Both the position numbers and the translations under genes were made by a program. From positions 1 to 43,906 of the forward strand of contig MU400783.1 of the NCBI GenBank assembly GCA_022578965.1: DNA of 43,906 nucleotides, written 5' to 3'. The notes beneath the pieces were generated by a model. The model was not told where the DNA came from. It did no database searches and was given only the letters and a program-made list of their open reading frames with translations. Positions 23,430 through 35,499 of this stretch are shown piece by piece (within the stretch, counting starts at the first letter, position 1; each line of letters starts with the position of its first letter). The stretch comes from Xylaria sp. FL1777 (taxonomy: Eukaryota; Ascomycota; Sordariomycetes; Xylariales; Xylariaceae).

Positions 23430-26400
23430 ATAATGGAAATTAGCTACGGTTGCTTTAATTGTATTGTTAGATAGCCCTTTAATTGATCGTTTAATTCCTT
23501 AATTTATATATGGCCTAATTGCTTAAATGCATAAGTTATAACTTATCTTTTTATAATTAAAATGTTATAATAAATCTTGCGTAATTATATTACTTTATTT
23601 TATTAGTGTTTTTAATAAAGCTAATTTTTTATTTATAATAAATAATATTATAAAACCTATAAATAAATAATTTATTATTGCTAATTTATATGTTTAATTT
23701 ATTTATTTATTAATTGCTATAATTTTTATATGCAAGTTATAATATATTATATTTAGCTGTTTTAACTAATAATAAGTAAAGCTTGCTTAATATAAATAAT
23801 TTAGTTATAATTAATATAAACGTTTAAACTAATAGCTTTTAATTAATAAAGCTTAAAACAAACGTATAAAAATATTAAACTGTTTTTTTTAGCTTAGTTT
23901 ATAAAGCATTTTTATTTTTTTTAGCAAAACAATAATTAAGTATTAAAATGCTAATATAATTTTTAAAATAATAAAGCTAAAAAATTGTTTATTAAAAGCT
24001 TTTAAAAGCTTAAAAAAAAAGAATTTTTGCTAAAAAGCTAATGCTTTATAAAAAAAAAAGCACAATTGCTTTTAAAAAAACAAAAAAAAATAAAAAACAA
24101 GCTTAAAAAAAAGTAAAAATTACTAAAACCTTTAAAAAGCTATAATATAAGCAAATCTAACGTTTATTTATATTAAATAAGTTTAAGTTTATGCATTAAT
24201 ATATAAAGCTTTTAATAATTAAAAATATATTTTGTTTTTTAAGCTAATATAGTTTTTTATTAAAAAATAAAAAGCAAAGTTTTTTAAGTATAAGCTAGCT
24301 ATTATTTAAAGATTTTATATAAAACATAGCTATTGCTTTTTTATTGCATTTATTATTAAATAAAAAAGCTTTAAAAAAAAGAAAAAAGCATGCTATTTTT
24401 ATAAATAAAAAGCTATAAAAAAATAAAGCCTGCTTAATAAAATTTATATAAAATAAAGCAAGCTAAACTAAAAAACAAAAAAACTAAACGCTATAAAGCA
24501 TATAAAAAAATAAAAACGCATAAAAAATAAAAATATAAAAGCATTTAAAAAAAAACTTAAAAAGCTATAAAAAATAAGCTAGCAGTTTTTATAAATGCAA
24601 ACAAAAAAAATTATTAAGTTTTTTAAAAAAAAAGTCCAAAAAAATAACATAAAAAAACCTAAATACTTAAAATACTTAAAAACTTTTAATACTTTATATT
24701 TTTTTTTTTTTCAAATTTATATTTTTATTTAGTTTATTTTTATTATTTCTTATAGCTTACTTTTTTTATTATTTTTATATAAACTTTACTTTAATTTATT
24801 ATATAGCTTAAAAATTTAAAAACTATAGCTTAATTAAGTAATTTAGCTATAAAAAATTATTAAATTTTCTTATTTTAATATATAAAAAACATTAAAACTA
24901 TTTATAAACAAAAAAAATAAAAATAATTAGCTTATTATTTTTAAAAAGTATTAAAACAACTTTATTTAGCTTAAGCTATTTTAATAATAAATATAATATT
25001 AAAATTAAGCTATTATTTATGCTTTTTAATTTAAGGTTAAACTAATATTTGCTGTTTAATAAGTTAAAAATAAATAAGTAGCTAAATAATTTAAATGCTT
25101 TTTTTTATGTAAAGCGTTTTAAAAATATTAACAAAATTAAATAGGTTTTTATTTATTGCAATACTTTTTAAACAAAAAAAATAATAAAAATAATACTAAA
25201 AGATTATTTATTATAAACTAAAGCTTATAAACTGCTTAAACAAAAGTTCAAACTTTAAAACTTTAAATAAAATAAATTTATTATTATTATATTATAAAAT
25301 TTTAAAGCTTGTTTAAAAGCTATATATTTTATTAATTTTAAAACTTATTTTTTTTAGCATTAAATATATATTAAAAATATTAAAGCTTAAAAAAATTATT
25401 ATTTTAATTTTTAATTTACTTAAAGTTTATTTAAAAAGCTAAATTAAAATATTATTAATAAAATAATAAAGTTTTTTAAAAAGTTATATAATAACTTAAA
25501 TAAAATGTTTTATAAAAACTTTTATAAAATATTAAACAATTAAATTAATAAAAAATTTAAACTAGATTTTTACTTTAAAAAAATAAAAAAAGCACGCAAA
25601 GCATAAAAAAAAATTAATTATTTATATAATTATAATTTTAATAAGCTTTTATATATTGCTATTAATGCTGCTAAATTAGCTATTAATATAATTATATTAA
25701 TTATTAAAATAGTTATTATTAAAAAGCAACAAGTAAAATTAGCTTAATATTTTGTTTATAACTAAAATATAAATAATATTACTAAATAAATATAATAGCT
25801 AAAGTTAAAACAAAAAAGTATAGCAATTATAAAAAAAAAACTAAAAAAAATGCTAAAAAAATTACAAAATTAATATATTTAGCTAATTAATTAAAAATTA
25901 TAAGCATTATAATATTATAAAATTAATATAAACTTATTAAAAAAGCAAATATTTAGTATTAATGCTATAACTTTTAAATATTTATAAAAAAATAAATATA
26001 ACTTTAAAAAACAAAAATAAAGCAAATAATTATTTAATTTTTTATAATAAATAAAATTAAACAACTTTTATTTAGTAAAAAGAACTATTTATTAAAAATA
26101 TAACATAAATAATTATTATGTTTATAAATATAGCTTTATTTATAAATTAAAAAAAGAAAACATTATATATTAAAACTTTAAATAATGCTTAAAAAAGCTA
26201 AAATTTTTTATAAGCTTTAAATATATAAAGATTTTTTTTAAAGTTATAAAAATTAGCAAAAATAAAAAGAAAATTTTAAATGCTGCAATAAAATAAATAT
26301 ATAACTTTATTTTAAGTAATAATAAGCTGCTTAAATAAAAAGCTTATTATTAACTGCAGAAAAAAAACTTTGTTTTAAATAATAAAAATTTAAATGTTAA

Positions 26401-29400
26401 AATAAAAAGCAAATAAAAAGATTAAAAGAAAAAAAAACTTTATTAGCTAAATAATAAGCAGCTAAACTAATTTTTAAATAAAAAGTTTAATAATTAAACT
26501 AGTATACTTTATAAAATAAAACTAGCAAAAGCTTATAATATTAAAAAAAATAACTTAATAAATAATAAACTAAATAATAGCTTTATTATAATTAATTAAA
26601 ATTTTATATAAAGTATTTTTTATAATATAAATAGTATTAAAGTTTTATAAAGCTATATACTAAGTAAAAAAATTAGCATAAATATATTTTAAGCTAATTA
26701 TTATAAACTTTTATTTAAAAAAACTGCTTTTTATTAAACAAAAAATAAAAAAAAACCTAAAAAACAAAAAAAAAAGCTTTTTATAAATTAAACAATTAAA
26801 AAAATTTATTTAAATAATAATAAGTTTTTTATTTAGCTTAATACTAAAAATATATAAATAAATAATAATTTTTATAAGCAAAGTATTTTATTAAAACTAA
26901 AAAGTTTTAATTATTAAAAGCTTTAAAAAATCTAAAAAGTAAAACTTATAAAAAAAAACTTAGAATTTAAAAAAATATAAGCTAAAAAGTCTAAAAACTT
27001 TTTAAATAAAAAAACAAATATTATTTTTAAAAACTTTATACTAAAAGTTTTAAAGTATTTTAATATTTTTATTTAAATAATTACTTAAATAAAAGCTAAA
27101 TTATATTTTAAAGCAGCAAAAATTCTTAAGCTAATGCTAAAAATAATACTATTATTTTTAAATAACCTTAATAAAAGTTTAAATTAGCAAATTAAATTAA
27201 ATATGCTACATTTTATTTTAAAGAAAAAAAATAACAAGTTAAAATATAAAGCTTAACTAAAAACTTTATTATAAAAAATTTTAACTTAAATAAACATAAA
27301 AAATGCTTTTTTTTATAAAAGCATAAACTTTTTAAAAAATAATATAAAGTTTTAATAACTAATAATTAAAAAAATATAAAAAAGTTTTTAGTTAATATTA
27401 TAATTAGCTAATTAGCTTATTAAATATAAATTGCTAAGTAATATTTGTAAAACTAGCTTTTTATTAAACTATTTAATAGTATAAATAAATAAAAAAATAA
27501 AATATAATAGTTTTATTATATATATTTATATGCTTTAATTTAGCTTTATAGCTATTTTTTTAAAAAAGCAACGCTATAAAATAATAAAAGTTTTTTATAA
27601 TTAAAACTAATAAAATAATTAAGTAATATTATTCTTTGTTTATATTGCTTTAAATTTTTAAATATTAAAAAATAAGCTAAAGTTTAATAAAATGCTTTTT
27701 AAGATTTTAAACTAATATAATATTATATATTTATTATTTAAAAATAACTTAAAAAAACAAAAATTACTAATTATTATATTTATGCTGCTTTTAAAAAAAA
27801 TAGTATTTTTAATTAAACTTTAGCTTTATATTAATTTTATGCTAATAGCACTAAAAAAAAAAAAAAAGCTTAAAAAGCTAATATAGCTAGCATTAATAGT
27901 TTTAAAAAGCGCTAATTAAACTTTTAACTTTTTTAAAATAAAGATTTATAAAAAATATAATAATTATATTAATAATAATAGCTTAAACTTATTTAAAAAA
28001 ACATTAAAGTATAAATTTTATAATAAAAAAAACTTAAGCTTAATAAATTATTTTAACTAAAAATATTTAAGCTTTTTAAATTTATATTTTATATTAGCTT
28101 TATTATTAAAATTATAAAGTATTTTAGCTATATTTTTAAGCGTTATAAAGCTAAAAAAATATATATAGCTTTATTTAAAGCTTACTATAAAAATAAAAAA
28201 TAAAATTTATAAAAAAAATATTATTAAAATTATTGATTTTAAAGCGTAGTTTAGCATTATTATAAATTTATTTATTAATAAAAATAGTTTTATTATTAAA
28301 AATATAAATATAACTTAAAAAAAATTTAATTAAACTAATAATTTTATTAAATGCATAAAATGCTTAAAAATTACTATTTAAATAAATAAAAGATTATTAT
28401 TTTTTTTGCTATATATAGTTAGCAAAAAACAAACTATTTATTTTTTATTGCTAAAAATAAACTTTATTATAAAGTTATAAATAAGTTTATACTTTTAAAG
28501 TCTTTATATAATAGCTAATATAATATTTAAAACTAGCTAAATTATTATATTAATAATAAACTATATTAAAAAACTAAGTTTAAAAGCTTAAAAACATTAA
28601 TAACTAAAAAACTAATATATATTTGTTAAACTATTAGCTTAGTAAATAAGCTACATAAAGCATAAAAATATTAAACTTTATATAGAAAATCTAATAATTA
28701 GCAAAAAAAAAAAAAAAAAAATTAAAAAAACATAGTTTTAAAAAGTATACAAATGCAAACTTTTAAAAGAATTAAAACTTATATAATAATATAACATTAG
28801 CAGCTTTTTTAATTTTTTTTATATAAAATATCAAACTTTTTAAAAATTTAAAAATATAAAATAATAAAAAAGTCTACGCTATTTTTAATAATAATTAACT
28901 ACTTAAAATATTTTTAATTATAATAAAAAAAATACTAAAGCAAAAAAATGCTAAAAAATTAATAATTATAAAAACTAAAAATTCTGCATATAAATTAAAA
29001 AGCAAATATAACTTAATTATAACTTTAATTTAAGCATTATTAATTTTTTAAGCTTTAAAAACTAATAAATTAATAAAAAATAAAACAATAATTTTAAATA
29101 TAATATATAAAACAAAAAATAAAAAGATTTATTTTAAAAATAATATGCTATTTAATAGTACTGTTTTATTTAGATTTTATAAATAAAAAAAGCAAGCTTT
29201 AAAAAAAGCAAGCTATTACTTAAAAAGTTTTATGTTATTTTAATAAAATAGTATTTATTAAAACATATATTTATGTTTTAGCACTATTTTTAAAGATATT
29301 TAACTAACTATTAAATAACTAGCTGTTTTTTTAAAAAAGCTTTATATAATTAACCTTATTTAATAAAAAGCAGCATTATTAACTAAAATATAGTATTGCA

Positions 29401-29880
29401 AAAAAATAGCACTTTTTTAAGACTTTTTTAAAATAAAAAAAATATATAATAAAATTTTTTCTTTTTATAAAATTAAAACAGTTTTTTATAAAGCATAGCA
29501 AGTTTGCAGTATTTTAATTTTTAAGCTTTTAAAAAATATTACTATAAAAGTTTTAAAAACTTAACTTAAATATAGCGTTTTTAAAAAAGCTTATAGTTTA
29601 TATTATAATGCTTAGTTTTTAATACAAAAAAAAAATAAAAAAGTTTAATTAATTAATTTAGCTATAAAAATAAATATAATTATTATATATAATGCTAATT
29701 TTTTTTAAAGCTATAATAAGTTCTTTAAAAAGTTTGCAATATATAAAGTAATTTTTATAATTAATTTATTTTTAGAATATAATTAAATATTATTTTTTAT
29801 TTTTAGCTAAGCAATAATTGCTTTTTTTATATTAATAAACTTTTTTTAAATAATTATTTTTTTGCAAAAAGCAATAAATT
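23430..29880. other. AT-rich stretch, content not recognised
   Basis: No element boundaries, LTR pair or domain could be identified by eye. The plus strand is A-rich. One frame on the plus strand at about 28070-28650 stays coherent, broken mainly by TAA/TAG codons that could derive from Gln or Trp, suggesting an old coding sequence of unknown family. Confidence 0.5.
28072..28650 (+). pseudogene. Unidentified relic coding frame
   Basis: A single plus-strand frame reads through nearly 190 codons with hydrophobic-basic composition and scattered TAA/TAG, each explainable by C-to-T or G-to-A change. Visible pieces include IIKIIDFKA and NNFIKCIKCLKITI. I could not assign it to a transposase, reverse transcriptase or gag. 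In such AT-rich sequence a coherent frame can arise by chance, so confidence is low. Confidence 0.25.
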
Positions 29881-29900
29881 TAATAGCTTAATTCCTAAAA

Positions 29901-31290
29901 GTGCTATTAAAAGTTTTATATAATATATTACTAATAAAGTACAAACTTTTTTTTAATAATATAATAATTAAAGAACTTATTATTAAATATAATAATTGTA
30001 AAGTTGCTTTAAAAATTAAGCAGTTTATATTAAAGCATTTTAAAAATTTTAATATTATGCTACTTAATTTTAAACTAGCTAAAATTATAGCTAGCATATT
30101 TAAAAGTAAATAAATAAAACAAATAACTAAAATAGTTAGCTTTATTGTAACCCTTGCTAGCTATAAGGCTAGAGTAAAGACAAGGTTAATTGTAGTACAA
30201 GAGCTAAACCGGGCGATAAAGGCTAACGTAGTTCGGGCAGCATATAAATTACCGAACAATGATTAGAAGGTTATTTTTAATAAGCAGAAAATCCGGACCT
30301 AGATGCTAGCAAATATGTCATGGGCTCGTTAAGCGTTTAGCAAAAGATTAAAAGTGCACTTTTAATTGTACTAGCTAGTAGTTTTAGGCTTGCTAACTAA
30401 ACAAGTGCTAAAAATAAAAGAAAAAAAAATGCTAGCCTAACTTAAGCTAGCTAACTAAAGGCTAAAGATCAAAAAGCTGTTTTTTTTATCCTGCTTGCTA
30501 TAACGTAAGCAAAAAACGTGCCTAGTATATATTAAAGTTACAACTGCAGAAAATGCAAACATAGCGTATACTAATGGACTTTTTTAGAACTACTGCTACT
30601 TTTAAGTAGCTTTTTATTCCGTAAACATAGTAGCAACCTAATGCTATAGCTACTAAAAATAGGGCTACTAAGCTAGCGTATGCAAAAACAAGCAAAAATG
30701 CAGCTAATATAGATCTTTAAAATACGCTAGAAATAAAGCGGACCTATGCTTTATATAAACCGAAAAAAAAGCAGCTATATACTTTTTTTGTTAAAGTAAC
30801 TATTTAGCTTAAGCAGCAAAATGCCTAAAAGCTATTTAGGTACGCAAGCTAGCTAAGAACGCTTTTATTTACTGCTTTATGCAATTTATAATAAAGCTAA
30901 CTTAAAGCTAACTATGTATTATTGCTGCTATAAAAACGCCGCGCAAGCAAAAAGCTAATAATTTAGTAAGCAAAAATACTATTTGCCTAAAAGGTCGCCC
31001 GCTAAAAAGAACTGCGCTAGCAACTATGCAAAAAACAAAATCGCAAACTATTGCTAATATGCTAAAGCCCTAAGACTAGCTTAAAGAAAACCTGTTTAAA
31101 GACCGCTAGTAAGCAGTCTAAGTAACAAAAAGCTATGCTTGCGTAGCAAGCAAAAACGCAAGCAGTAAAAGCAGTAATATTAAATAAAAATTAAACAACG
31201 CGATTTTTAAATAGTAGCGCTTATACAGTTAGCTATAAAAAAAGTATAAGTTATAATAACAAGCAGTTAGCAAAAATGTTTTTATTTAGC
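29901..31290 (+). pseudogene. Tad-clade LINE ORF1 relic (RNA-binding nucleocapsid-like protein)
   Basis: One plus-strand frame carries the layout of ORF1 of fungal Tad-type non-LTR retrotransposons. In order: a helical N-terminal part (from about 29900); VVQELNRAIKANVVRAAYKL (about 30190-30250); a segment corresponding to the RNA-binding domain with SWAR (about 30320); a segment like the family's VTTAENAN-type block (about 30540); and a CCHC zinc-knuckle relic at 30642-30711, after which a polar tail runs to about 31.29 kb. In the knuckle TGC and AGC/TAC codons alternate: the first Cys is kept, while the second Cys and the His positions read Tyr, and in-frame TAA/TAG stand where Gln or Trp is usual. 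G+C is higher than around it. ORF2 (endonuclease and reverse transcriptase) was not recognised downstream, so the element is truncated or its remainder is unreadable. Confidence 0.6.
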
Positions 31291-31559
31291 TTTAGCACAG
31301 TTTTTACTTACATATAAAATTAAATAGCTTTTAACATAGCTTTTTAAAGCCGTTAGTCCTAAGTAATACAATATAAAATAATTAGCTATATATGTAGTAC
31401 TAATAATAAAAGCTTAATAAAAACAAAAGTAATAAAAATTCTTAAGTAAAAAACTTACAAAAATATTACAAAAGTATAGTTTTTTTTAAAAATAATAATA
31501 TACTACTAAATATAAATATAAAGGTATGCTATAATTATAAAACTATTAATAGTTTTATT

Positions 31560-33480
31560 ACAAAAAAATAAGCCGTTTTGCTTTAAAAAACTACAGAAAA
31601 AAGCTATAAAAAAGCTTTAAAAAGCTATTATAATAGCTTTTATTTTTATTACTTTTAATTATATAAAAAAACCTATTTAGCTAAAAATAAATGCTTTTAA
31701 AACTAGCTAAAGCGTTATTTTATGCTAAAAAATTAATAAAGTTATTAAGCTAACAAAATATAAGTTTAAAACATAAAAAAGCTTTAAAAAAAAATATAAT
31801 ATTATAAAGCTAAAAAAGCTTGCTATTATTAAAACTTTTTAAAAGTTGCATAACTATTTTTATAAAATTATATTTTATTTAAAAACTAATACAAAAGTTC
31901 TTATAGCTTAGTTAAACAATGGATTTTTAGCATTATTAAATGCTTAATTAACAAAATAAATAATATATATAAAAACTTTTGATTTTATATTTTATTATAT
32001 GCTAAAAAAAAAATATATAGCTGCTAATAAGCTTTTTAGAAAACTTTTTAAGCTATTAAATAAATTAAATAATTATTAAGAAAAAAATATAAAAGATTTT
32101 ATTAATTTTTAACTATATATAATAGTTATTACTATTATATATAAAAAATTAAGTAATTAACTAGTTAAAAGCTTAGTATACTAAAAAATAAAACTTTTGT
32201 TATATTTAAAAAAAGATTAAAGCAAAAAAAGTAAATAAATTGCTAAGTATTTTGTTTTTAAGCAAGTTTTAAAAGGACTTATAACAGAAAAAAAGCAAAA
32301 ATACTTTAAAAAGAAAGCTTTTAAATTTTTTGTTAATAAGTTTACTTTTTAAAAAAAAGCAAAGTTTAAAAAAATACTAAAAAGGATTATTAATAATAAA
32401 AAAACTTAAAAAGCTTTTATTAAAAAAAACTATAAAAAAATAACCTATAAAAGCTAAATATTTATAACTTAACAAATAATTTAAAAATATTACTAAAAAA
32501 ACCTTTATTAAAATATTTATGTTATAATTGCTAGTTGTTTTAATTGCTAAAAATCTACAAATAGCAAAAAAACTAAAAAACATTGTTTTAATTATTTTTT
32601 AAATCTTTTAGTTTCTTAAGTTATAAATATGCAAACTATGCTATTAAGCAATAAATTTAAAGCTATTATAAAAGCAAAATACAAAATAATAACTTATTTA
32701 AAAGTTAAACTTTTAAAACATATAGATTTTTTAAAAATACTTAAATTTATTAAAAAAAAAATTATGTTTTAATACGAAGTTTTTATTAAAATTAAGTATA
32801 ATAATAGCTTTAAATTTAAAAAAGAAATAAAAAATGTAATAAATACTTTAAGCTATAAAATAAACTATAGTTTAGCTTATTATTTTTAAGCTTAAAGCCT
32901 TATTAAAAAAAGCTATAAGCTAATAAAAAAAAGCCTTATATAAATAACAAATAAAACTAAAAAAAATTAGCTAAAATACTTAAATTTAATAATATAAACA
33001 GATTGCATTTTTGTGTGCTATTATAGCTATAGCTTATATAAGCTAATATATAAAAAAATGCTAATTTTGCTAGTAAAAAATATAATATTAACATAAAAAA
33101 TAATTAAATAATAAAATATTATTTTTTATAAAGATTTTATTAAAGCTAAAATTAAGTAGCTAAAACGTTATAACTAAAATGTTATAAAAGTTAAAGCAAT
33201 TATAACTAAAAAAAGAAAATTAGCTATAAAAGCTAAATCTTAAAAAAATGCTTATAAAATTAAGCAACTATTTAAAAAAAGCTTTTTTGTTTTTTTTTAT
33301 AATACTATGCTTTTAATAAATAAGTTTAACAATAAAAAGCTGTTATATAAATAAATTAGCTCTTATAAAATAAAAAAAAATGTTAATTATAAGTAATACT
33401 AATTAGTAAAACTAACTAATAAAAAATTAAAAAGGTTATTTTTTTTTAAAAAATTAAAACAATTTATATAAAATAACTAA
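31560..33480 (+). pseudogene. Second Ty3/Gypsy element: RNase H-integrase part of pol, degraded
   Basis: Plus-strand relic, shifted in places. In order: an RNase H-like part (about 31560-31925); the connection region with ARxxxAD-like KKKYIAANKLFRKL (about 32005-32050); the integrase zinc-binding domain with CFNC at 32536-32547; the integrase core (about 32680-32960), whose end LIKKSYKLIKKSLI resembles the family's conserved region; and a C-terminal GPY/F-like part (about 33270-33460, KWISSYKIKK). RNase H before integrase is the Ty3/Gypsy order. It differs in sequence and strand from the complete element to its right, which begins 110 bases after its end. The reverse transcriptase that should precede it is not visible; LINE sequence occupies that place. 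No LTRs were found. Confidence 0.65.
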
Positions 33481-33590
33481 AAGTATTAAAAACTAAAAAA
33501 TTTTAACTTTAATATATAAATTATTAGTACTATAACTATTTATTAAGAATTAAACTAAAATAATAAAACCTTTAATAATTAAAGCTATAA

Positions 33591-33595
33591 TAATT
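33591..33595 (+). repeat. Target-site duplication, left copy
   Basis: TAATT directly before the left LTR, repeated exactly at 41335-41339 after the right LTR. A 5-bp duplication is normal for Ty3/Gypsy integration. The AT-rich setting makes a chance match more likely than usual. Confidence 0.8.
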
Positions 33596-34114
33596 TGTAA
33601 CGGACTTGTTATATATTAATATAACAGGTTTGCCTTTAGGGTTTTGATTTGCAAGTAATAATAGAATTCTTAACGGTAGTTCATTAAGGAGGTTTTTGGG
33701 GTACTTTTACTACTATGCATTAATAGAAGTCTTAAAGAATTAAAAGTAATAAATATATTAGTGCTTAGCAGTTATAAAAAAAATTAATAACTAAAGAGCT
33801 AAAAACTAAGTAAATAACTAAATATAGAAAGTACATAATTATATAAACAAAGAAAACAGTAGTAGTAATTTATAAACGTTGCTTTTTTTAATAAGCTTAA
33901 CGCTATATTGTTTTAAGTTTATAGCTTAATAAACTTAACGCTTAAGTTTATTAAGTTTAAGGCTTAATAAACTCAACGCTTAAGTTTATTAAGTTTATGC
34001 ATTAAACCCTTATAATGGTTTAAATACATATTTTCTTAACGAATAAAACTTTCTTTGCGCATGCTTTTTTTATACCTGGCCTCCTAACCGGCCTAGTTAG
34101 CCCATTTCGTAACA
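33596..34114 (-). repeat. 3' LTR of the Gypsy element (left copy)
   Basis: 519 bp starting TGTAACGGAC and ending CGTAACA. It matches the copy at 40816-41334 over its full length with no net length change; differences are mostly transitions. It is less AT-rich than the element interior and keeps several CpG sites, including a GC-rich last 41 bases. Confidence 0.95.
33925..33993. repeat. Two tandem palindromes within the LTR
   Basis: 33925-33955 is a perfect 14-bp inverted repeat (CTTAATAAACTTAA and its complement) around CGC. A second, near-perfect copy follows at 33963-33993. The right LTR has the same arrangement at about 41145-41213 with transitions. They could form hairpins in RNA; their role is unknown. 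Confidence 0.85.
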
Positions 34115-34117
34115 TTA

Positions 34118-34130
34118 TCTTTTTTTTCTT
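34118..34130 (-). other. Polypurine tract of the Gypsy element
   Basis: On the minus strand this is AAGAAAAAAAGA, three bases from the inner edge of the left LTR. Such a tract primes plus-strand DNA synthesis and marks the 3' side of the element, agreeing with the minus-strand pol. In an AT-rich region, A runs are common, so position is the main argument. Confidence 0.55.
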
Positions 34131-35499
34131 ATAATTATTGTTTTAACAATTTTATATTTCCTTTTTTGTAAGTTTTCTTTCTTTATTTTCTGTTTTTTGT
34201 TCTTTATGCTTATTATATTTAGTAAAGTTTCTAAGAAATCTTGCTTATTACGTTTTAAACAAAAGGCTTAACAAAACTTTGCTTTGCTTTTTTTTATTAA
34301 ACTAAAATTAATTAAAATAGCTTTATGCTTTTACTGCAATTATTATAGCACAAAATGTTTAATGTTAAAATCTAACTTTAATTAATATATTAAATGTATT
34401 GCAACTAAACAAGCAAATTATAATGTTGGAAGTTTATTTCTAAAGCAAATGTAGCAGCTTATTTTTTAGCACGAAAAACTAAAAAATAAATTAAACTTGC
34501 TAATAAAAAAGCATAAAAGAATAAGTGCAAAAATCTGTTGTTTTAAGCAATAAAAAAAATTATAGCAAAAGAAAATAGCTGCTGCTATAGCTTATAGTTT
34601 AAGTAGTTTAAAAAAGCTTAAGCAGGTTAAAGTAAAAAAGCACTATATAGCTAAAAAACAAAAATAGCGCGTTAAAGCAACATAGCTATTGCTAATTATT
34701 CTTTTAAAGTTCAATTAAAACGCACTAAACGCTTCGTTCAAAGTTAATTTTTTTTTTCTAGCTTTAGCTAGTTAAAGTATTAATAGTAAAACTAGTTTAT
34801 AATTATTTCAGCAGTCTTTAAGTATTTCTTAAGTTTCTAAGTATTATTAGCATATAAATATTTTTTTCATTTAATAAAATACTTAATATTATTGTTGTTT
34901 TAACAAGAATCCAGTATATTTTCAACTTTATAAATGTTTTAATTCGTTTTTATTTCTAGTTATGTTTTAATAAGTATTCTAATAAGTGCTAGTTCTAGTA
35001 AAAAAATGTAAAAAACAGAGTAAATTTACATGTTTTTTAGTAATAATAGTTTATAGTTAGTAAGTAAAATAATTTCCTTAATTTTAAAAAAACTAAGTTT
35101 CTTAAATTTTAATTTGTTGCTTAGTTGTTTTGTTTTAATTTAAAGGATATTAGTATATGCGTTTTGCTTTTGTTATAACAAGTAAACCTTATTTTCTTTT
35201 TTAAAAGTTAGCCTTTTAGTTCGTTTTTTGTTATAGTATTTTATTATTTTTTGTTGTAAAAACTAAAAGCGTAGTTATAACTTAGCTTATAGCGTTTTAA
35301 TTTTTATTGCAATAGTCCTTGCTTAAAGTATTATAGTTAAAATAGCAAATGCTTTTATTAGTGTTTTTTCTTGTTTTATAGTAGTTACTTGTTGTTTATA
35401 AACAGCTTTATATAAAAATATGTTTATGTTTTTATTTGTTAACGTATTATATAAAATCTATGCTATTAGTAATAGTTTTACCTAATTATTTTATTAGTA

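Noticed and set aside
32377..32583. 68-codon minus-strand ORF
   Set aside because: It is antisense to the integrase relic of the plus-strand Gypsy element and made of A/T-driven Phe, Ile and Leu codons.
33925..33993. CRISPR-like or satellite repeat
   Set aside because: Only two units, each palindromic, both inside an LTR; there are no spacers and the organism is eukaryotic.
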